Part shown: positions 11,514 through 22,281 of the stretch, in pieces | Numbering within the stretch: position 1 is the stretch's first letter | Layout of the letters: the number at the start of each line of letters is the position of its first letter | Source: Kalaharituber pfeilii | Taxonomy: Eukaryota > Ascomycota > Pezizomycetes > Pezizales > Pezizaceae | Assembly: GCA_015179045.1 (NCBI GenBank) | Contig: WHUZ01000042.1 | Span: 434,001-498,000 of the forward strand | Direction: 5' to 3' | DNA length: 64,000 bases | The notes under the pieces: generated by a model | What the model was told of the DNA's origin: nothing | The model's database searches: none | The model's input: the letters and a program-made list of their open reading frames with translations, nothing else | Program-made: the position numbers and the translations under genes

Positions 11514-13107
11514 ATGATAGCAACAGTCAGCGCCAGTGACCAAACCATTCTTCAAGAGTCTGCACCAGTCTTTTCGGCTGAGGGACTCGGGTTTGACAAC
11601 AACATGCCCAGCAACGTGCAAACGCCATACGAGCTTACTAAGCAGAATAGGGTCTGGTTCAAGAGACTACTAGTACAACAGGCCGCCTTCCGGAACAATC
11701 GACTGGCGGCAAGAACAAGCTCCTTTTTCGATGGCGTCCCAGAGGCTCAACTTTCACTCCCAGGGCAGTTTCACCGACCGTTCCTCCTATCGCTCCAACA
11801 CCCCTAGCTCCGTCGGAAGCTTCAACTACGGGGGCAGCATCAACCCCTCCGGCACCCCTGGCACTGTCGGAAGGTCGCCCAGGCGCCGGAGCTGCGACTG
11901 TCCCATTATTGTGGCAAAAGTCAGGTGAGGTAGCCCAAAAAAATGCTGCTTTGTCAGAAAAGAGATGATCGCTTCTCACTTTCAGCGAGCACACATGTCA
12001 ATCAGCAAGCGAGATTGTTCCGTTACCATAGACGACTTACAGACCACTATTGACGGTCGACAGAATGACAAATCTGCGGCTATGAAGCAGTTGCAAAGAA
12101 TTCTGAAAACTTTTGACAAATATGCATGGATTGTGGATACTGCAATACAGCATAGTCCGGAGGTCACCGCCCTGGTCTGAGCAGCTGTCAGAGGGATATT
12201 GCAGGTTTGCTACATTGAAATATTACTATTCTCTGAGAATCTTGAGCAGTCATTGCCACTATTGTTGAGAAGGTGGCACCGTGCGATTTCTATGCCAGTA
12301 TATATGCGGAAATATCATTGCTGCAACAATGCAGCTACTTTAGCGAACGCTGGATTCGGCTTTACCGAGTTTATACTGCTGTTCTAGTTTTCTCAGTGAA
12401 GGCACTCCAGTATTTTGGCCCTTCGTGATCAGCCACTGTGACTGCAAAATTAGCATACATGCTGAAGCTCTTTGCAGTTGAGTTTCAACCATTCATTGAT
12501 GATATTCTGAATAGGAAAGATGTGTTCGAGAACGTGCAGATATGGCCACTGTGAAAAGGATTACAGACCATTCTAGAACACGAGCGAATACAAGGTCTTC
12601 TCATGACGTTGAATCAAAAGTGCAACCACTAACCAAGTTAAATCACCCCATGGATATCGCTGCAAAAGCAGAACTTCGTAGGGTCTGACAACTCCTACAA
12701 ATGCTGTCCCCTCTGAGTCTCTAAAGTGACATCAAGATGTGCAGTCTCTGCGGGTTCTATCATCGACAATTACAAAATGAAATATAAGATTTAAACGACC
12801 GCATCTTAAGCTGCTACGGTGCACCTGGGGTTAGAAAACCCCTGAAAATGTATGTTGGTATCTATATTAAAACATGTATAAGACACATGCCGCTATTACT
12901 GCTTTGCACTTATGTAGTTCCATTGTGCTAGATGATCTTATATCCCAATTTCCTCAACGAGATACAGTAGGCATTGCTTATATATATTGCGACAACCAAG
13001 GCCAATTGCAGAAAATAAAAATCAATACTCTAGGCAGCCTCCTTAAGCAGTTTCTAATCTTAATGTCACTAGTACCAGAGGCAGTGGTGAGCATCTGGAA
13101 TCTTTAA
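11514..13107 (+). pseudogene. degenerate fungal NLR (STAND) gene remnant
   Basis: Several pieces in different frames line up with a fungal NLR. A Ser/Pro/Ala-rich N-terminal linker (about 11760-11960) ends in VPLLWQKSGEVAQKNAALSE. Then 11990-12220 encodes YAWIVDTAIQHSPEVTALV, closely matching YTAIVGTAIQHSPETTALVW in the intact NLR at 38690. Here the conserved Trp codon is TGA, followed by AAVRGILQ. A helical segment near 12480-12600 (FAVEFQPFIDDILNRKDVFE) parallels the intact gene's QPLLDEIASKERVIRE. From 12817 a decayed P-loop (CYGAPGVRKP) precedes IVLDDLISQFPQRDTVGIAYIYCD, as in NACHT domains. Several stops and frame changes show it is dead. It may be two fused NLR remnants, because the P-loop type resembles ankyrin-NLRs more than the 38690 gene. 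Confidence 0.65.
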
Positions 13108-13510
13108 CACCAGGAGAGTGGAGGTTATTAAAGACGTTGCAAAATGTTCAAGACTATTTTACCCAGTTTGGCTGCAGCTTGTGTTTGAATTTCGGGACTC
13201 TGAAACAGCCTAGTCCGCAAACGGCAAATTCTGGTTCCCAATCTACAAAACAAACTATGGTTAATTCGCCTAGGTATGATAGTCTGGTTGCACCGTAGTC
13301 TCGTACAAGACTAGTTGCGCCGACCCGACCGTACTAACTATGATAACGCCCAGGAAAGACGAGGAGAGGATAAAAGGGCTCGAGAAATTCCTGCCGTTTA
13401 CTTAGATAGAGAGTAGATAGAACCAGAACTCCCAATATTACTGAGCGAGCAAAGTAAATCTTCCTCATCCCATATAAATAACTTTAGGTGGCACGACACC
13501 TCCAACAATC
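13108..13510. other. gag leader, possible LTR remnant
   Basis: Directly upstream of the gag ORF. It shares a segment (TTACTGAGCGA followed by an AT-rich stretch, near 13440) with the leader of the degenerate gag copy near 18860, so both probably come from the same element's LTR/leader. LTR boundaries could not be drawn. Confidence 0.35.
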
Positions 13511-14464
13511 ATGTCCCAGAAATCCCACCCTTCTATCAATCGCCAACGACATGAATACGATTCTGGAATATACCTTTCAGCCTGCCCTAAGTTTACCGAA
13601 ACAGCCCTAGCATACACACCAGAAGAACTGCCAGGACAGCCACGAGAAGAGGAGGCTATCCACGAGGAAGAAGAGATCTCATCGCAAGAAGGGGAATCGG
13701 AAATGGGAGACAAGGCAGGGACTGTGTCGGAAAATCAGATGAGATTCACATACCAGTCTCTCCCAAACCTGGACTATCGGTTGCGAGGGCAAGACAACTA
13801 CGCTGGATGGATCATGTCTATGAGAAGGTTGCTGTCGCTATACCCGATAGGACAAACCAAGTCGTTGTGGGATATCGTGACGGGGGAAGTCGACTGCAAA
13901 GGGAATATAAAACATGAGGACGGCACAATTGAAGACGTGACAGACGAGAGCACGTGGGAAAGGGCGGACAGCTTCGCGGTACTCACAATGTTACGGCATT
14001 GCGAGGAGAACATCAAGCCATTAATCGAACTCTGTGACACAGCCAATGAAGCGTATGGAGTCCTAAAAGCGAGGTACGAAGGAAAAACGATCACAGACTT
14101 GGGAGCAGCACTAAGAGACGTGGTCAAATGCACTTTCGACGATCAATCAACGACCATCAAGAAGCACATCAGCGAATACGAAAAACGATGGCATTTCCTC
14201 CGCTCGACTATCGTCACTTCAAACTTTGATAAAGCAGGCGATGAAATGAAGGAATTCCACGACTGCACAAAAAAGATGGCGTACAATGACCGCGCCAAGG
14301 CAGAGTTCCTATTACTCTCTATCCCGGCTCACTACAATGATGTGGTAGGGAACATCCGATCGAAATCTAAGTTCACCTATTGGGACGTAACCCGAGAATT
14401 AGAAAGGTACATAACCGACAAAAGGAAAAGGAAAGATGGCTCTGGATTGCAGGACGACCTATGA
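13511..14464 (+). CDS. Copia-type retrotransposon gag polyprotein (3'-truncated)
   Basis: 317-aa ORF with the layout of Ty1/Copia-type gag (UBN2/gag-polypeptide group). An acidic N-terminus is followed by LDYRLRGQDNYAGWIMSMRR (gag core start), LWDIVTGEVDCKG, a helix with NEAYGVLKARYEGKTITDLG, and AYNDRAKAEFLLLSIPAHYN. No zinc knuckle, protease, integrase or reverse transcriptase follows. The ORF stops where sequence resembling a Tc1/mariner end (TACTCGCTCGTTCAAAAAGT) begins, so the stop is probably supplied by the insertion. Two degenerate relatives lie at 19325-20760 and 63060-63340. It is the best-preserved copy and could still be translated, but it is part of a non-autonomous element. Confidence 0.8.
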   Translation: MSQKSHPSINRQRHEYDSGIYLSACPKFTETALAYTPEELPGQPREEEAIHEEEEISSQEGESEMGDKAGTVSENQMRFTYQSLPNLDYRLRGQDNYAGWIMSMRRLLSLYPIGQTKSLWDIVTGEVDCKGNIKHEDGTIEDVTDESTWERADSFAVLTMLRHCEENIKPLIELCDTANEAYGVLKARYEGKTITDLGAALRDVVKCTFDDQSTTIKKHISEYEKRWHFLRSTIVTSNFDKAGDEMKEFHDCTKKMAYNDRAKAEFLLLSIPAHYNDVVGNIRSKSKFTYWDVTRELERYITDKRKRKDGSGLQDDL

Positions 14465-15060
14465 TACTCGCTCGTTCAAAAAGTATTGGAACGGCATAAA
14501 TTATGTAATACTTGCATGTTGCATATTAATGATTATTTCCTGTTCACCACGGCACTCCTACCTTACATACCACTTCTACTGTCCACACAGTACTATACAA
14601 ATAATTCAGTGATGTAGTATTATGTGAAGAATATCTATCCATGATAATTATAGTCATTTTTGGCTCTAATACAGCGAGTCATAATCCCAACAAGATGCCA
14701 ATTGATCTCATCCACAGTAGTCTTATTCCACAATCAACCTGCTCCATGTCACTGACTGTCATAATTTTCTGAGCACCTCAAGATTCTTTCCTTTTATGAA
14801 ACCAGATATTTTTCAATAGGATTAAAATCTGCAGAGTTTGGAGCAAAGCTTAATCAGGAAACAAAACTCCTATATGCAGATCCTGCAATCGCACCCTGTA
14901 CCGAGTACATCATAGCACGTAGCTTTAGGTACATCTAGTATAACACTAGTTTTGTTGTTATGTATGTTGGGCGTATTTCCACGTCGAATATATGAGGCTC
15001 TGTTCGATCTATCCAGCGTTAATAACAGCCTGAGTTCCATGATATCCGGACTCAAGTGTA
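14463..15060 (-). mobile_element. degenerate Tc1/mariner-type element remnant
   Basis: The left edge (14464 onward, TACTCGCTCGTTCAAAAAGT) resembles the terminal repeats of the MITE at 47057 (CTCGCTGATTCAAAAGTATT). On the minus strand, fragments resemble the C-terminal half of a DDE transposase: a stretch ending LLPNSADFNPIEKYLV, which carries the NPIE motif typical of Tc1/mariner, then DEINWHLVGIMTRCIRAKN. Stops and frameshifts interrupt it. No right terminal repeat was found, so the element is truncated. Confidence 0.55.
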
Positions 15061-17041
15061 CATACCTGCTTCAACTCGAATATCGAGCTGCAAACTGTTT
15101 GAGTGGGTAGCGTAACAATATCACTCGGGTATGGAGAGCACACAGGAGAGCACTGGCAGCCGGTTTGAAACTGAGAAGGATGAAGTATATATGATTTTAG
15201 GGTCAGTGCGGTGAGGTGAGAGTTGCTTAGAACGTTCCTTCAGATTCTAATGGGCCTGTACTATCCGCAATGTGCACAAGACTGGTAACGCCCCACCGCG
15301 CCTCCTAACTCTCGCCAGGTGGGAGAAATATGTATATGTTTTCGCTTTGGTTTGCGGTCATATTGCCATGTTTTCGTCTTTCGCTGTGACAAAATTTTGG
15401 CATCATGTGATCTATTATCATATAGTGCTGTCTGAGATCCGACTCAGGATGTGATATATGAGTTAGCTTAGTTCATAATAACTTAGTAAAGGCACCCCAT
15501 GTACCAGCAAATTTAAGCCCGTATGCCCATAAACCCACAAAATTTTGCACAGCGTTTCCCACAAGTGTATCCCCCGGGGCGTAGTTTTACAGATTATATC
15601 TGGTCCATCCGAAGCCGCATGTACCCGCAGGTTTAAGCTTCGTGCTTCAGTAGTTGCTGGTTTTCTGAAAGGTGCACCCCTCTCGCTGTAGAAATAATGC
15701 CAAGCTTCCTCCGCCGAACATATTTATAAACCTCTTGCTGCGGGATTCATGCTCAGCTCAACCAGGTATTCCTCTGCCGACTTTATTCAAAGATCTAGTC
15801 CCGTCACCCACAAGTTTAAGCCCCCATGCCCCTCACCAATTGATGACATGAATTTGGTATAAAACTTCAATGGATGTAAAACGAGGTGCTCGAGTTGGAA
15901 GCGGTGCTTGATGAGGTAATGGAGTATGCAAATACCAATAAGATCAATGTCGGTATTGAGTTTCAATAGCGCCAAATCTCTGTGCTGCCAGGAAAAGTTC
16001 CATCATTGCTGTACAAGAAGGAATGCGGCACCAGGTATGATGATCAGCAGCTTATTCTTGATCCAAGGGATCTGGCCTAGCGTAGGTGGGAGCTGAAAAT
16101 ATTAGTCTGGGGATGGAAACGGGAACTAGCTGCTTACGAGCGTGTAGCCATTTGAAAGGGTATGTACGATACTTACGCGACATGATGTATATACTACTAA
16201 TGGAGATTACTCTTGGTTAGGAACTATGCGGGCGGTGGGCTCGAATCGTAAGAGCGTTTGTGCCTGGGTTAAAGAGCTGGAGCCATTAAGGTGACCAGTC
16301 CGATTTCAGGGTAATGGGCTAGGTTTATGTACGTACATTTAAGAAGTTGTAGTACCTAGCTTGTATTAGACATACGGCTGAGCTCGCTGCTTGCTACAGT
16401 AATCTTAGTACCATACTTTATGATAGCCTTTGCATGAGGAGAGATACAATACAAAAGGTACTTTTCAACCATCTCGTTTTCAAGTCAAGGTTTAGCGCTG
16501 AAATTCCTCCGATTGTCTGCCCCTAGGATAAAAGGCTACTATCCCCAGTTCATGCTCTTTATTCCACCTCTATCTTACAATATGCTAACCTATCCGTTTA
16601 TACCTTGTCTTTAACGAATCCCCAATTCATCCACCCCAGCGCATATATTTTTTTCCAGAGTTTCATTATGCAGCTTTTCAGAAAATTCATTATGTCAGCT
16701 GTTCAGGAGACTTTTCTCAGTCAGCGAGAAATTGATTGCTTCCGAAGTTCTAGCATTGAGACCTATATGGTAATATCGAGTAAATTTACAGACGGGAGTA
16801 AAATGATGGGTACACCAGGCATGCAGCATCTGCAAACACGCATTCAATCCTTTTCCCAGGCTTGTCAGTTCCTCTTTCCTTCCCTTTCCCTTCCCTCCTC
16901 CTCCCTCATCCACTGTATTTCACTCAATTCCCAAGATGTGCACAACATGACTGGAGGGTGAAATTCATAACGAAATCAAGGTAGCTGGTAGGGGAAGGAA
17001 AGTAGAGGAGCCCTCAGAAACCGGAAAAGCGGCGTAGGGGT
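15061..17041. other. gene-poor region, repeat debris
   Basis: No convincing gene. A motif of the form ACCCRCARGTTTAAGC occurs three times (near 15505, 15627 and 15806), which suggests an old repeat. ORFs at 15787-15975 and 16605-16961 show no recognisable features. Confidence 0.4.
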
Positions 17042-17695
17042 CTAGTACTCTAGAATTGTGTCTCCGCGGCGCTTCACACGCATGTTGTACTTGCCCTATG
17101 GAGGAAGCCGAAAGCGAGAAGGGGAGAGATGTGAGTATGTTGTACATTCATTCACATGCATGCATCTATCATCTATCTATTTGATGTTGGGGTATTCGTG
17201 GAAGGGATAATCATACCTCAGTCCCGTAAGCGACCCAGAGCAGAATGGATGGCACGACAACAACGTAGGCGAAGGTGATTTTGGCAGTGCGGGGTGTCCA
17301 GCGGAAGTATTTGTAGCGGTTTTGATGCATGTCTGTTAGGATGTTAGCTTTGATGGAGTACAATTGGTGGGAGGGCGGAGGTAGGGGAGCATCAAGAGAC
17401 CCGGACTGGGCTGGAGTGGGGCCAAGGCCTTGAGGAGAGCAGGGAGAGAGTGGACTACACATAGAAGCGGCGGGGATGGGTTGCCGAGTCATGGTGGGTG
17501 CATGCTGCAGGGTGATAAAATTGCAAGGTGCAAGGAGCAGGAGAACGTACGATACCATTTTATGAGCGCCGGATCGAAGTTGATGACTGCAGGCAAAACT
17601 TTGTTAGCATTTGTTTGCATTGTAACTAATGGCACCAGCAAGGACGGGAGGTAATGGGGAGGCAGGTACCCTTTGGGCCATGGTCGCCAGCCATT
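17042..17695 (-). CDS. complex I NDUFB4/B15-like subunit, four small exons
   Basis: A short accessory subunit of mitochondrial NADH:ubiquinone oxidoreductase (NDUFB4/B15 type, the fungal ~6.6-kDa subunit). Exons 17695-17671, 17586-17551, 17332-17217 and 17095-17042 join to 76 aa. Introns of 84, 217 and 121 bp are all GT-AG and the phase is consistent. The protein starts MAGDHGPKVINFDPALIKW, then HQNRYKYFRWTPRTAKITF and a single hydrophobic segment AYVVVVPSILLWVAYGTE. It ends GKYNMRVKRRGDTILEY, matching the conserved KRRGD-x-I-x-E-(F/Y) tail of the family. It is the only housekeeping gene inside the 19-kb transposon-rich stretch, and its exons are too short to show up as long ORFs. Confidence 0.85.
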
Positions 17696-18779
17696 GTAGG
17701 TGATGGTAGGTGGTATATATAAGGGGTTTTGGTAAGGTGTTGGGTGTCGGAGGATTGTTTATCCACGAAGGTGATGTCTGATGTATGCATAGTTGGTGGT
17801 TGGGATCGGCGAGAGTGGCTTGGCAGTCACGTGGCAAAGAGAAGCACTTTTAACCCCGCGTGTCAGTACATATCCTCCTACCAGCTGTTCACGTGTCCAG
17901 ACTATTATTTTTGGCGTCCGCCTTGGCTTCTCTGCTATTAATTCTTGGCAGCACACCGACTCTTAGGTAGTCTGGTACTGTTAGCATAGTCTGGGTACGA
18001 GAACCATTTTAGCTTTGCGACTTTTAATTCCGTGAAAACCTGTTTGGGCACATGTATTGGACTTTTTTCAATAATTGCATTATAAGAGTCTACAGAAAAT
18101 CTAAGTATCTTTTATCATAGTCTACTAGCTAGCGAACTCAAAACTTTCTTTAAAACGAGATGCATTTCTGCCCCTATCAACAAAGGTCATGATGCTGCCA
18201 AGGAGCTAGCCTCCTGCCGAGTCAAGAAGCTGTACACATGTGAGTTTAGGGCTTGACCTTGCTATGAACTTAGTTCAAAAAAATACTTACTCTCAACGTT
18301 ATCATATATGATAAATAGTCTCATACCAAGCCCCTATGTGATAAAGGCTTCCGGCAGTGGGGAAAAGCTCGCTTGAAGCCCCAAATTAAGGAAGCGCTGG
18401 CTGCGGTATGATAGTCTCGTGGTTGCGGTTCATGATTCATATCTTCTTGGCTTCTACTTTGGTTGAGAGCTTGACTTTTGAACGTGAGAACGGGGGTTGA
18501 TAATTGCTCTCCCATCTTTAGTATGCCCCGCCAGTGTAGGTATGATAATCACAGACAGACGCCATATCACATGCAGCAAAGTAACCCAGAATCTATAGCT
18601 ACAAGGATCCTCCGATCTTGGATATTTGACGTTAGCTAGGAAACATGGGTGATGAGTATCATATCATAACGTCCCAACTTCGCTCCTAGAAAGAGACTAG
18701 ACCTAATGTAGCAAAAAGTCGGTTTTACCTATTGTAGCCAATATTCGGTCGCAACACTGGCGCCGGGGCATGAGAACAC
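17696..18779. other. promoter of the complex I gene and repeat-derived DNA
   Basis: No further gene seen. A segment near 18408 (GGTATGATAGTCTCGTGG) resembles one near 13270 ahead of the other gag, which suggests LTR-related sequence. Boundaries are unclear. Confidence 0.35.
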
Positions 18780-20760
18780 ACCGAAGATAGGGGCGAGAAT
18801 CAGGTATAAAAAGGGGCACTGTAGTCCACAAGTGTAGGTAGGTTAGAGCTCCCGCGATTACTGAGCGAATCCGAATAAACTATATCTCGACTCTCTATAT
18901 TGCTATAGGATATGAGCCCGGAGAGACGTGAAAGCGCACTCTGAACAATGCACCAAATCCACTCGAACCCACCGAATGTTGGAAAAAGCCCAGACCAACA
19001 ATAACAGCCAATCGATAAACATACCATGACAAAGTCTAAATACTCTCCCCCCCTCCATTTGAAGAACAGTAACAGCGAAAGTGAAGAAACAAAAATCTTT
19101 GGAAAAACTGAAGAACAATTGAACTAAAAGATCGCCAAGGCCCAGGAAGCAACACAATTTAATCGAGCTCTGAAAAACTTGAACCAATACACTAATAGAA
19201 ACCCAACTACAAGCCGAACATCAAGCCAGGACTGAACAACCCCTAGAGCCGCTGGCTGAAGGAGAGTCAGAAACCGAATCTGAGGCAGCCTGGAGAAGAA
19301 CAACCAACTACCGAGACCAAATCTGCTCGCTTTACAGTCAAGTCCCTTCCCAAGCTAGACCACAAACTAAAGGGACAAGAAAACTATGCTGAATGGATAA
19401 AGTCAATCGGTCGGATGCTCTCACTATATGAGACCGGAAAAACACAAACCTTCTGGGATATTGTAACTGGCGACATCGATGGTACCGGAAAAATCTAGAA
19501 AGAAACCGAAGCAACTGAAGACCTGGCCAACCCACACATCTGGCAACGAGCAAATAATCTTGCAGTGCTCACCATGCTAAAGAATTGCGAACCTGATGTA
19601 GCCCCCTTGCTAGAGCTGAGCGAAACTGGCAAAGAAGCTTATAAGGTACTAAAGGAACCGCCGGACTTTAAGTACGAGAACTCATGGAGTATGCACAAGA
19701 CCCTCCCGCCGACCATGACTATCTGCTGACAAGACACAGGACCCTATGACCGGTTGCTCAAAACCTGGAAAAAGCACTCCAAACATTTGAGGATCGATAT
19801 GTTAGCAGCGATTAAAGCTGACCTTCGAGCAAAGATTGGGGAGAACCTTACACAGGATGATCTCGAGAGTACTGAGCCTCCGGATCTTGGGGATTTGGCA
19901 GGATACGAGGCCGATTTGAAGGAATATAGGATGGTGAGCCAGACCGTGAGTAGTGATGTGCCGACCACCTCTCAGAATCAGCTCGCCGACCAAGGTGAGG
20001 ATGCTGAAGAGGTCAATTCAAATGAGTCAGGGACAACAGTGATTCCCGGATATCATGATTCCTCAACAGAAGTGGACACGCAACCCTTAGGATCTGAGCA
20101 AGAAAGTTCAGAGACAGAGAATTGAGTGGTATATCTCTTGTGTGTTTATATCTTTTTATTTTTGTGATTGTTCACTCATGTACGCTGCCTGGGATATAAA
20201 TTTGGCTTGATGGAGGGATATATTCTTTGTTGTGCATGGCACGCGATGAAAGTATGAAGGAAAAACCATCTCCGACCTAGGGGCTGTATTAGGAAGCCTC
20301 TTTTAGTTCCCCTTCGGCGATCGAAACTCGGAGAATGCATGCAGAGAATCTCAGCAGAGAACTACTGCAAGGCGGAGTTTCTTCTTACAATACTGCCGTT
20401 CTACCGCAACACCGTGGGGACTATTCGAGCAAAGGGAGAATTCACCTGCGGAGACGTGGTCAGAAGTTAGGATATTATATTTGAAACAAGAGAAGAAAGA
20501 AAAACGGATCCGCAAATCAAGAAAACTTTGTGATCTTAAATGCCGAAGCCAAAAAAGCACGGATGACAACAAAACCTGCAGATATTGTTAAGAGGAGAAG
20601 GGCTAGCGGGAAAGAGGGCATACTGAGGAAGAGTGTTTCACCAAAAAGGGCGATGAGAAACGAAAAACGAAGAAGGACACCGACAAGGTGGAAAAGGAAG
20701 AAACGGACGACGAAGCAGCTCTTTTTGCCACTGCACGCAGGGCCATCTGCTGGGCAAATG
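18780..20760 (+). mobile_element. degenerate Copia-like element, gag copy B, with an internal insertion
   Basis: A TATA-like leader is followed by a primer-site motif (GGATATGAGCCCGG, 18908-18921). A decayed gag then aligns with 13511-14464: LDHKLKGQENYAEWIKSIGR, FWDIVTGDIDGTGKI, a stop, and LAVLTMLKNCEPDVAPLLEL up to about 19655. The gag resumes at about 20248 (EGKTISDLGAVLGS, then YCKAEFLLTILPFYRNTVG). It ends in a zinc-knuckle remnant (CRYC ... GHTEEECF, about 20575-20635) and DDEAALFATARRA. Several in-frame stops make it a pseudogene. The 590-bp interruption (19656-20247) is foreign to gag. Confidence 0.65.
19754..20125 (+). CDS. ORF within the insertion in gag copy B, unidentified
   Basis: 123-codon ORF, acidic and Ser/Thr-rich (TTSQNQLADQGEDAEEVNSN), ending SEQESSETEN. 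I recognise no domain. Its position inside an insertion suggests it is the C-terminal piece of a transposon polyprotein, but this is inference. It has a recognisable stop and an AT-rich tail (20127-20240) that could be a 3' UTR. Confidence 0.3.
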   Translation: MLKTWKKHSKHLRIDMLAAIKADLRAKIGENLTQDDLESTEPPDLGDLAGYEADLKEYRMVSQTVSSDVPTTSQNQLADQGEDAEEVNSNESGTTVIPGYHDSSTEVDTQPLGSEQESSETEN

Positions 20761-21197
20761 GGTTTCTTTGACGAACAAGTCCCAGAAACACCCAGCAAAC
20801 CAGAACGCAGCACCCGCCGCAGCACCCTCCGCGGCTATAGACGAGGACAGAATCGTACAGCGGGTACTACAGGGCCTCCTGGCTGCGCAGCCACAACGGG
20901 CAACTCCAGCAGGACCAATAATACCAGCCTCGGAGGTATTGCAGAATGAGGGTAATGACCCCCGCACCCTCCCCCTTCACACAGAATACCCAGCGGTAGA
21001 CCCAGCTATCTGGCGGGAGATACTGGAGAGCCGTTTCAAGGCGGAGAACCTCTTAAAAATCAATGCCTCCTTCTACCCCCTCACTGCGGTAAAGAAGCGG
21101 AAACAAGAAACCTTGACATTGGGACCATACGAAATCCCAACAACCACCCGCGATGCGGAAATTGAGGAATACCGCTCAATCCATACACTCATGCAGC

Positions 21198-21295
21198 CTT
21201 TCGAGGTATATTGCCAGGCCCTAGTCCAATTCGCCCCGCAGGGCGTCAAGCTCCCCCTGAGCGCAGCTCTAGCCTTCTATAGGCACCGCCTATAT
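21198..21295 (+). repeat. 98-bp direct repeat, left copy
   Basis: Begins CTTTCGAGGTATATTGCC and ends GGCACCGCCTATAT. The right copy is at 22297-22394 and differs at one position (G/A near the end). The pair flanks the 1001-bp insertion exactly. Confidence 0.9.
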
Positions 21296-21481
21296 TGTTG
21301 GAATGGTACATCCGTTGCGCTTATGTTGCAGTTTCCTAGAATAGTAATTCATTCCGTTATCACTTGTTTTATTTTGATAGGTTATGAGCCCGGCTTGACG
21401 CCGCATTTGAATTACTGTTCCTATACCCTTCAAAAGCAACCTTTTCGGTCCTTCTCATAGTCTCCTCCACTTACCTCAAAA

Positions 21482-22060
21482 GTGGCAGAATCAACAGCTC
21501 CACCTTCTTCCTCCGCCACAGGCTCTGGCTCCTCTCCCTCCCCACCGAAAGACTCGAAAACATCATCTTCCAACATGAGCGACGACTGCAATTACTCATA
21601 TCGCATCTTTTCCTTCACTAAGTTAGATCCCTCCAACCCAAACTATCAATCGTGGACCTCACGTGCGAAAGTGCACCTCAAAGGTGCTCAGGTATGGGAG
21701 ATAGTATCTGGTGATGAAAAGAAACCGATCGCTGCGGACGAAGCCAAAATATGGAATAAAAAATCGGCCTTCGCGAACTCATTACTCTCGCAGATGATCG
21801 ATGATGATCTCGTCTACTTGGTATCTGAAACAGATGACGCTCATAAAGCCTGGAAAGCCATAGAAGAACGATTCGACCGAAAAAATGTCACATCTAACCT
21901 CTCCTTCCTCCTAGCAGTCCTTAATGCCCACAAAGAAGAATCCACGACCATGATCGACCATATACAGCATTACGAATCGCTCTGGCAAAGATTCAATGCT
22001 CGGGTCATTTCAGCGGACGCTTCATCAAGGAAGTATCTTCAAGGTCTCAAAACTGCATAG
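21482..22060 (+). CDS. Copia-type gag fragment inside the chimeric insertion
   Basis: Gag of the Copia UBN2-like group. A Ser/Pro-rich start is followed by YRIFSFTKLDPSNPNYQSWT, VHLKGAQVWEIVSGDEKKP, KAWKAIEERFDRKNVTSNLS and TTMIDHIQHYESLWQRFNA. The first ATG in frame is at about 21574 (MSDDCNYSY). A TAG ends it at 22060, but the same frame continues DSVFKSVLLINSLPPSQQQL to the hairpin. The stop is therefore probably a mutation. No pol genes follow. Confidence 0.6.
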   Translation: MAESTAPPSSSATGSGSSPSPPKDSKTSSSNMSDDCNYSYRIFSFTKLDPSNPNYQSWTSRAKVHLKGAQVWEIVSGDEKKPIAADEAKIWNKKSAFANSLLSQMIDDDLVYLVSETDDAHKAWKAIEERFDRKNVTSNLSFLLAVLNAHKEESTTMIDHIQHYESLWQRFNARVISADASSRKYLQGLKTA

Positions 22061-22206
22061 GAAGACTCCGTCTTCAAGAGTGTCTTGCTCATCAACTCTC
22101 TTCCTCCGTCACAACAGCAACTAAAAGAAACATTACTCGCGGTCGCCGAATCCTCAGAATACGCGGATATTCGACAACGCTTGCTAGATGCCGTCTCCTC
22201 TACTTC

Positions 22207-22281
22207 TCCGTTGCGCTTATGTTGCAGTTTCCTAAAATGAAAGTAATTCATTTTAGGAAACTGCAACATAAGCGCAACGGA
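22207..22281. repeat. perfect 35-bp inverted repeat (hairpin)
   Basis: Arms 22207-22241 (starting TCCGTTGCGCTTATGTTGCA) and 22247-22281 are exact reverse complements around a 5-base loop. The arms match the region just inside the LTR-like end at 21311. Confidence 0.9.

Noticed and set aside
16240..16265. B-box-like GGCTCGAATCG
   Set aside because: No A box upstream and no cloverleaf.
18800..19187. Minus-strand ORFs of 75-94 codons
   Set aside because: Antisense to the leader and gag remnant of copy B.
20530..20949. Arg/Lys-rich 139-codon ORF
   Set aside because: Wrong frame over the decayed zinc-knuckle end of gag copy B (GHTEEECF is in another frame).
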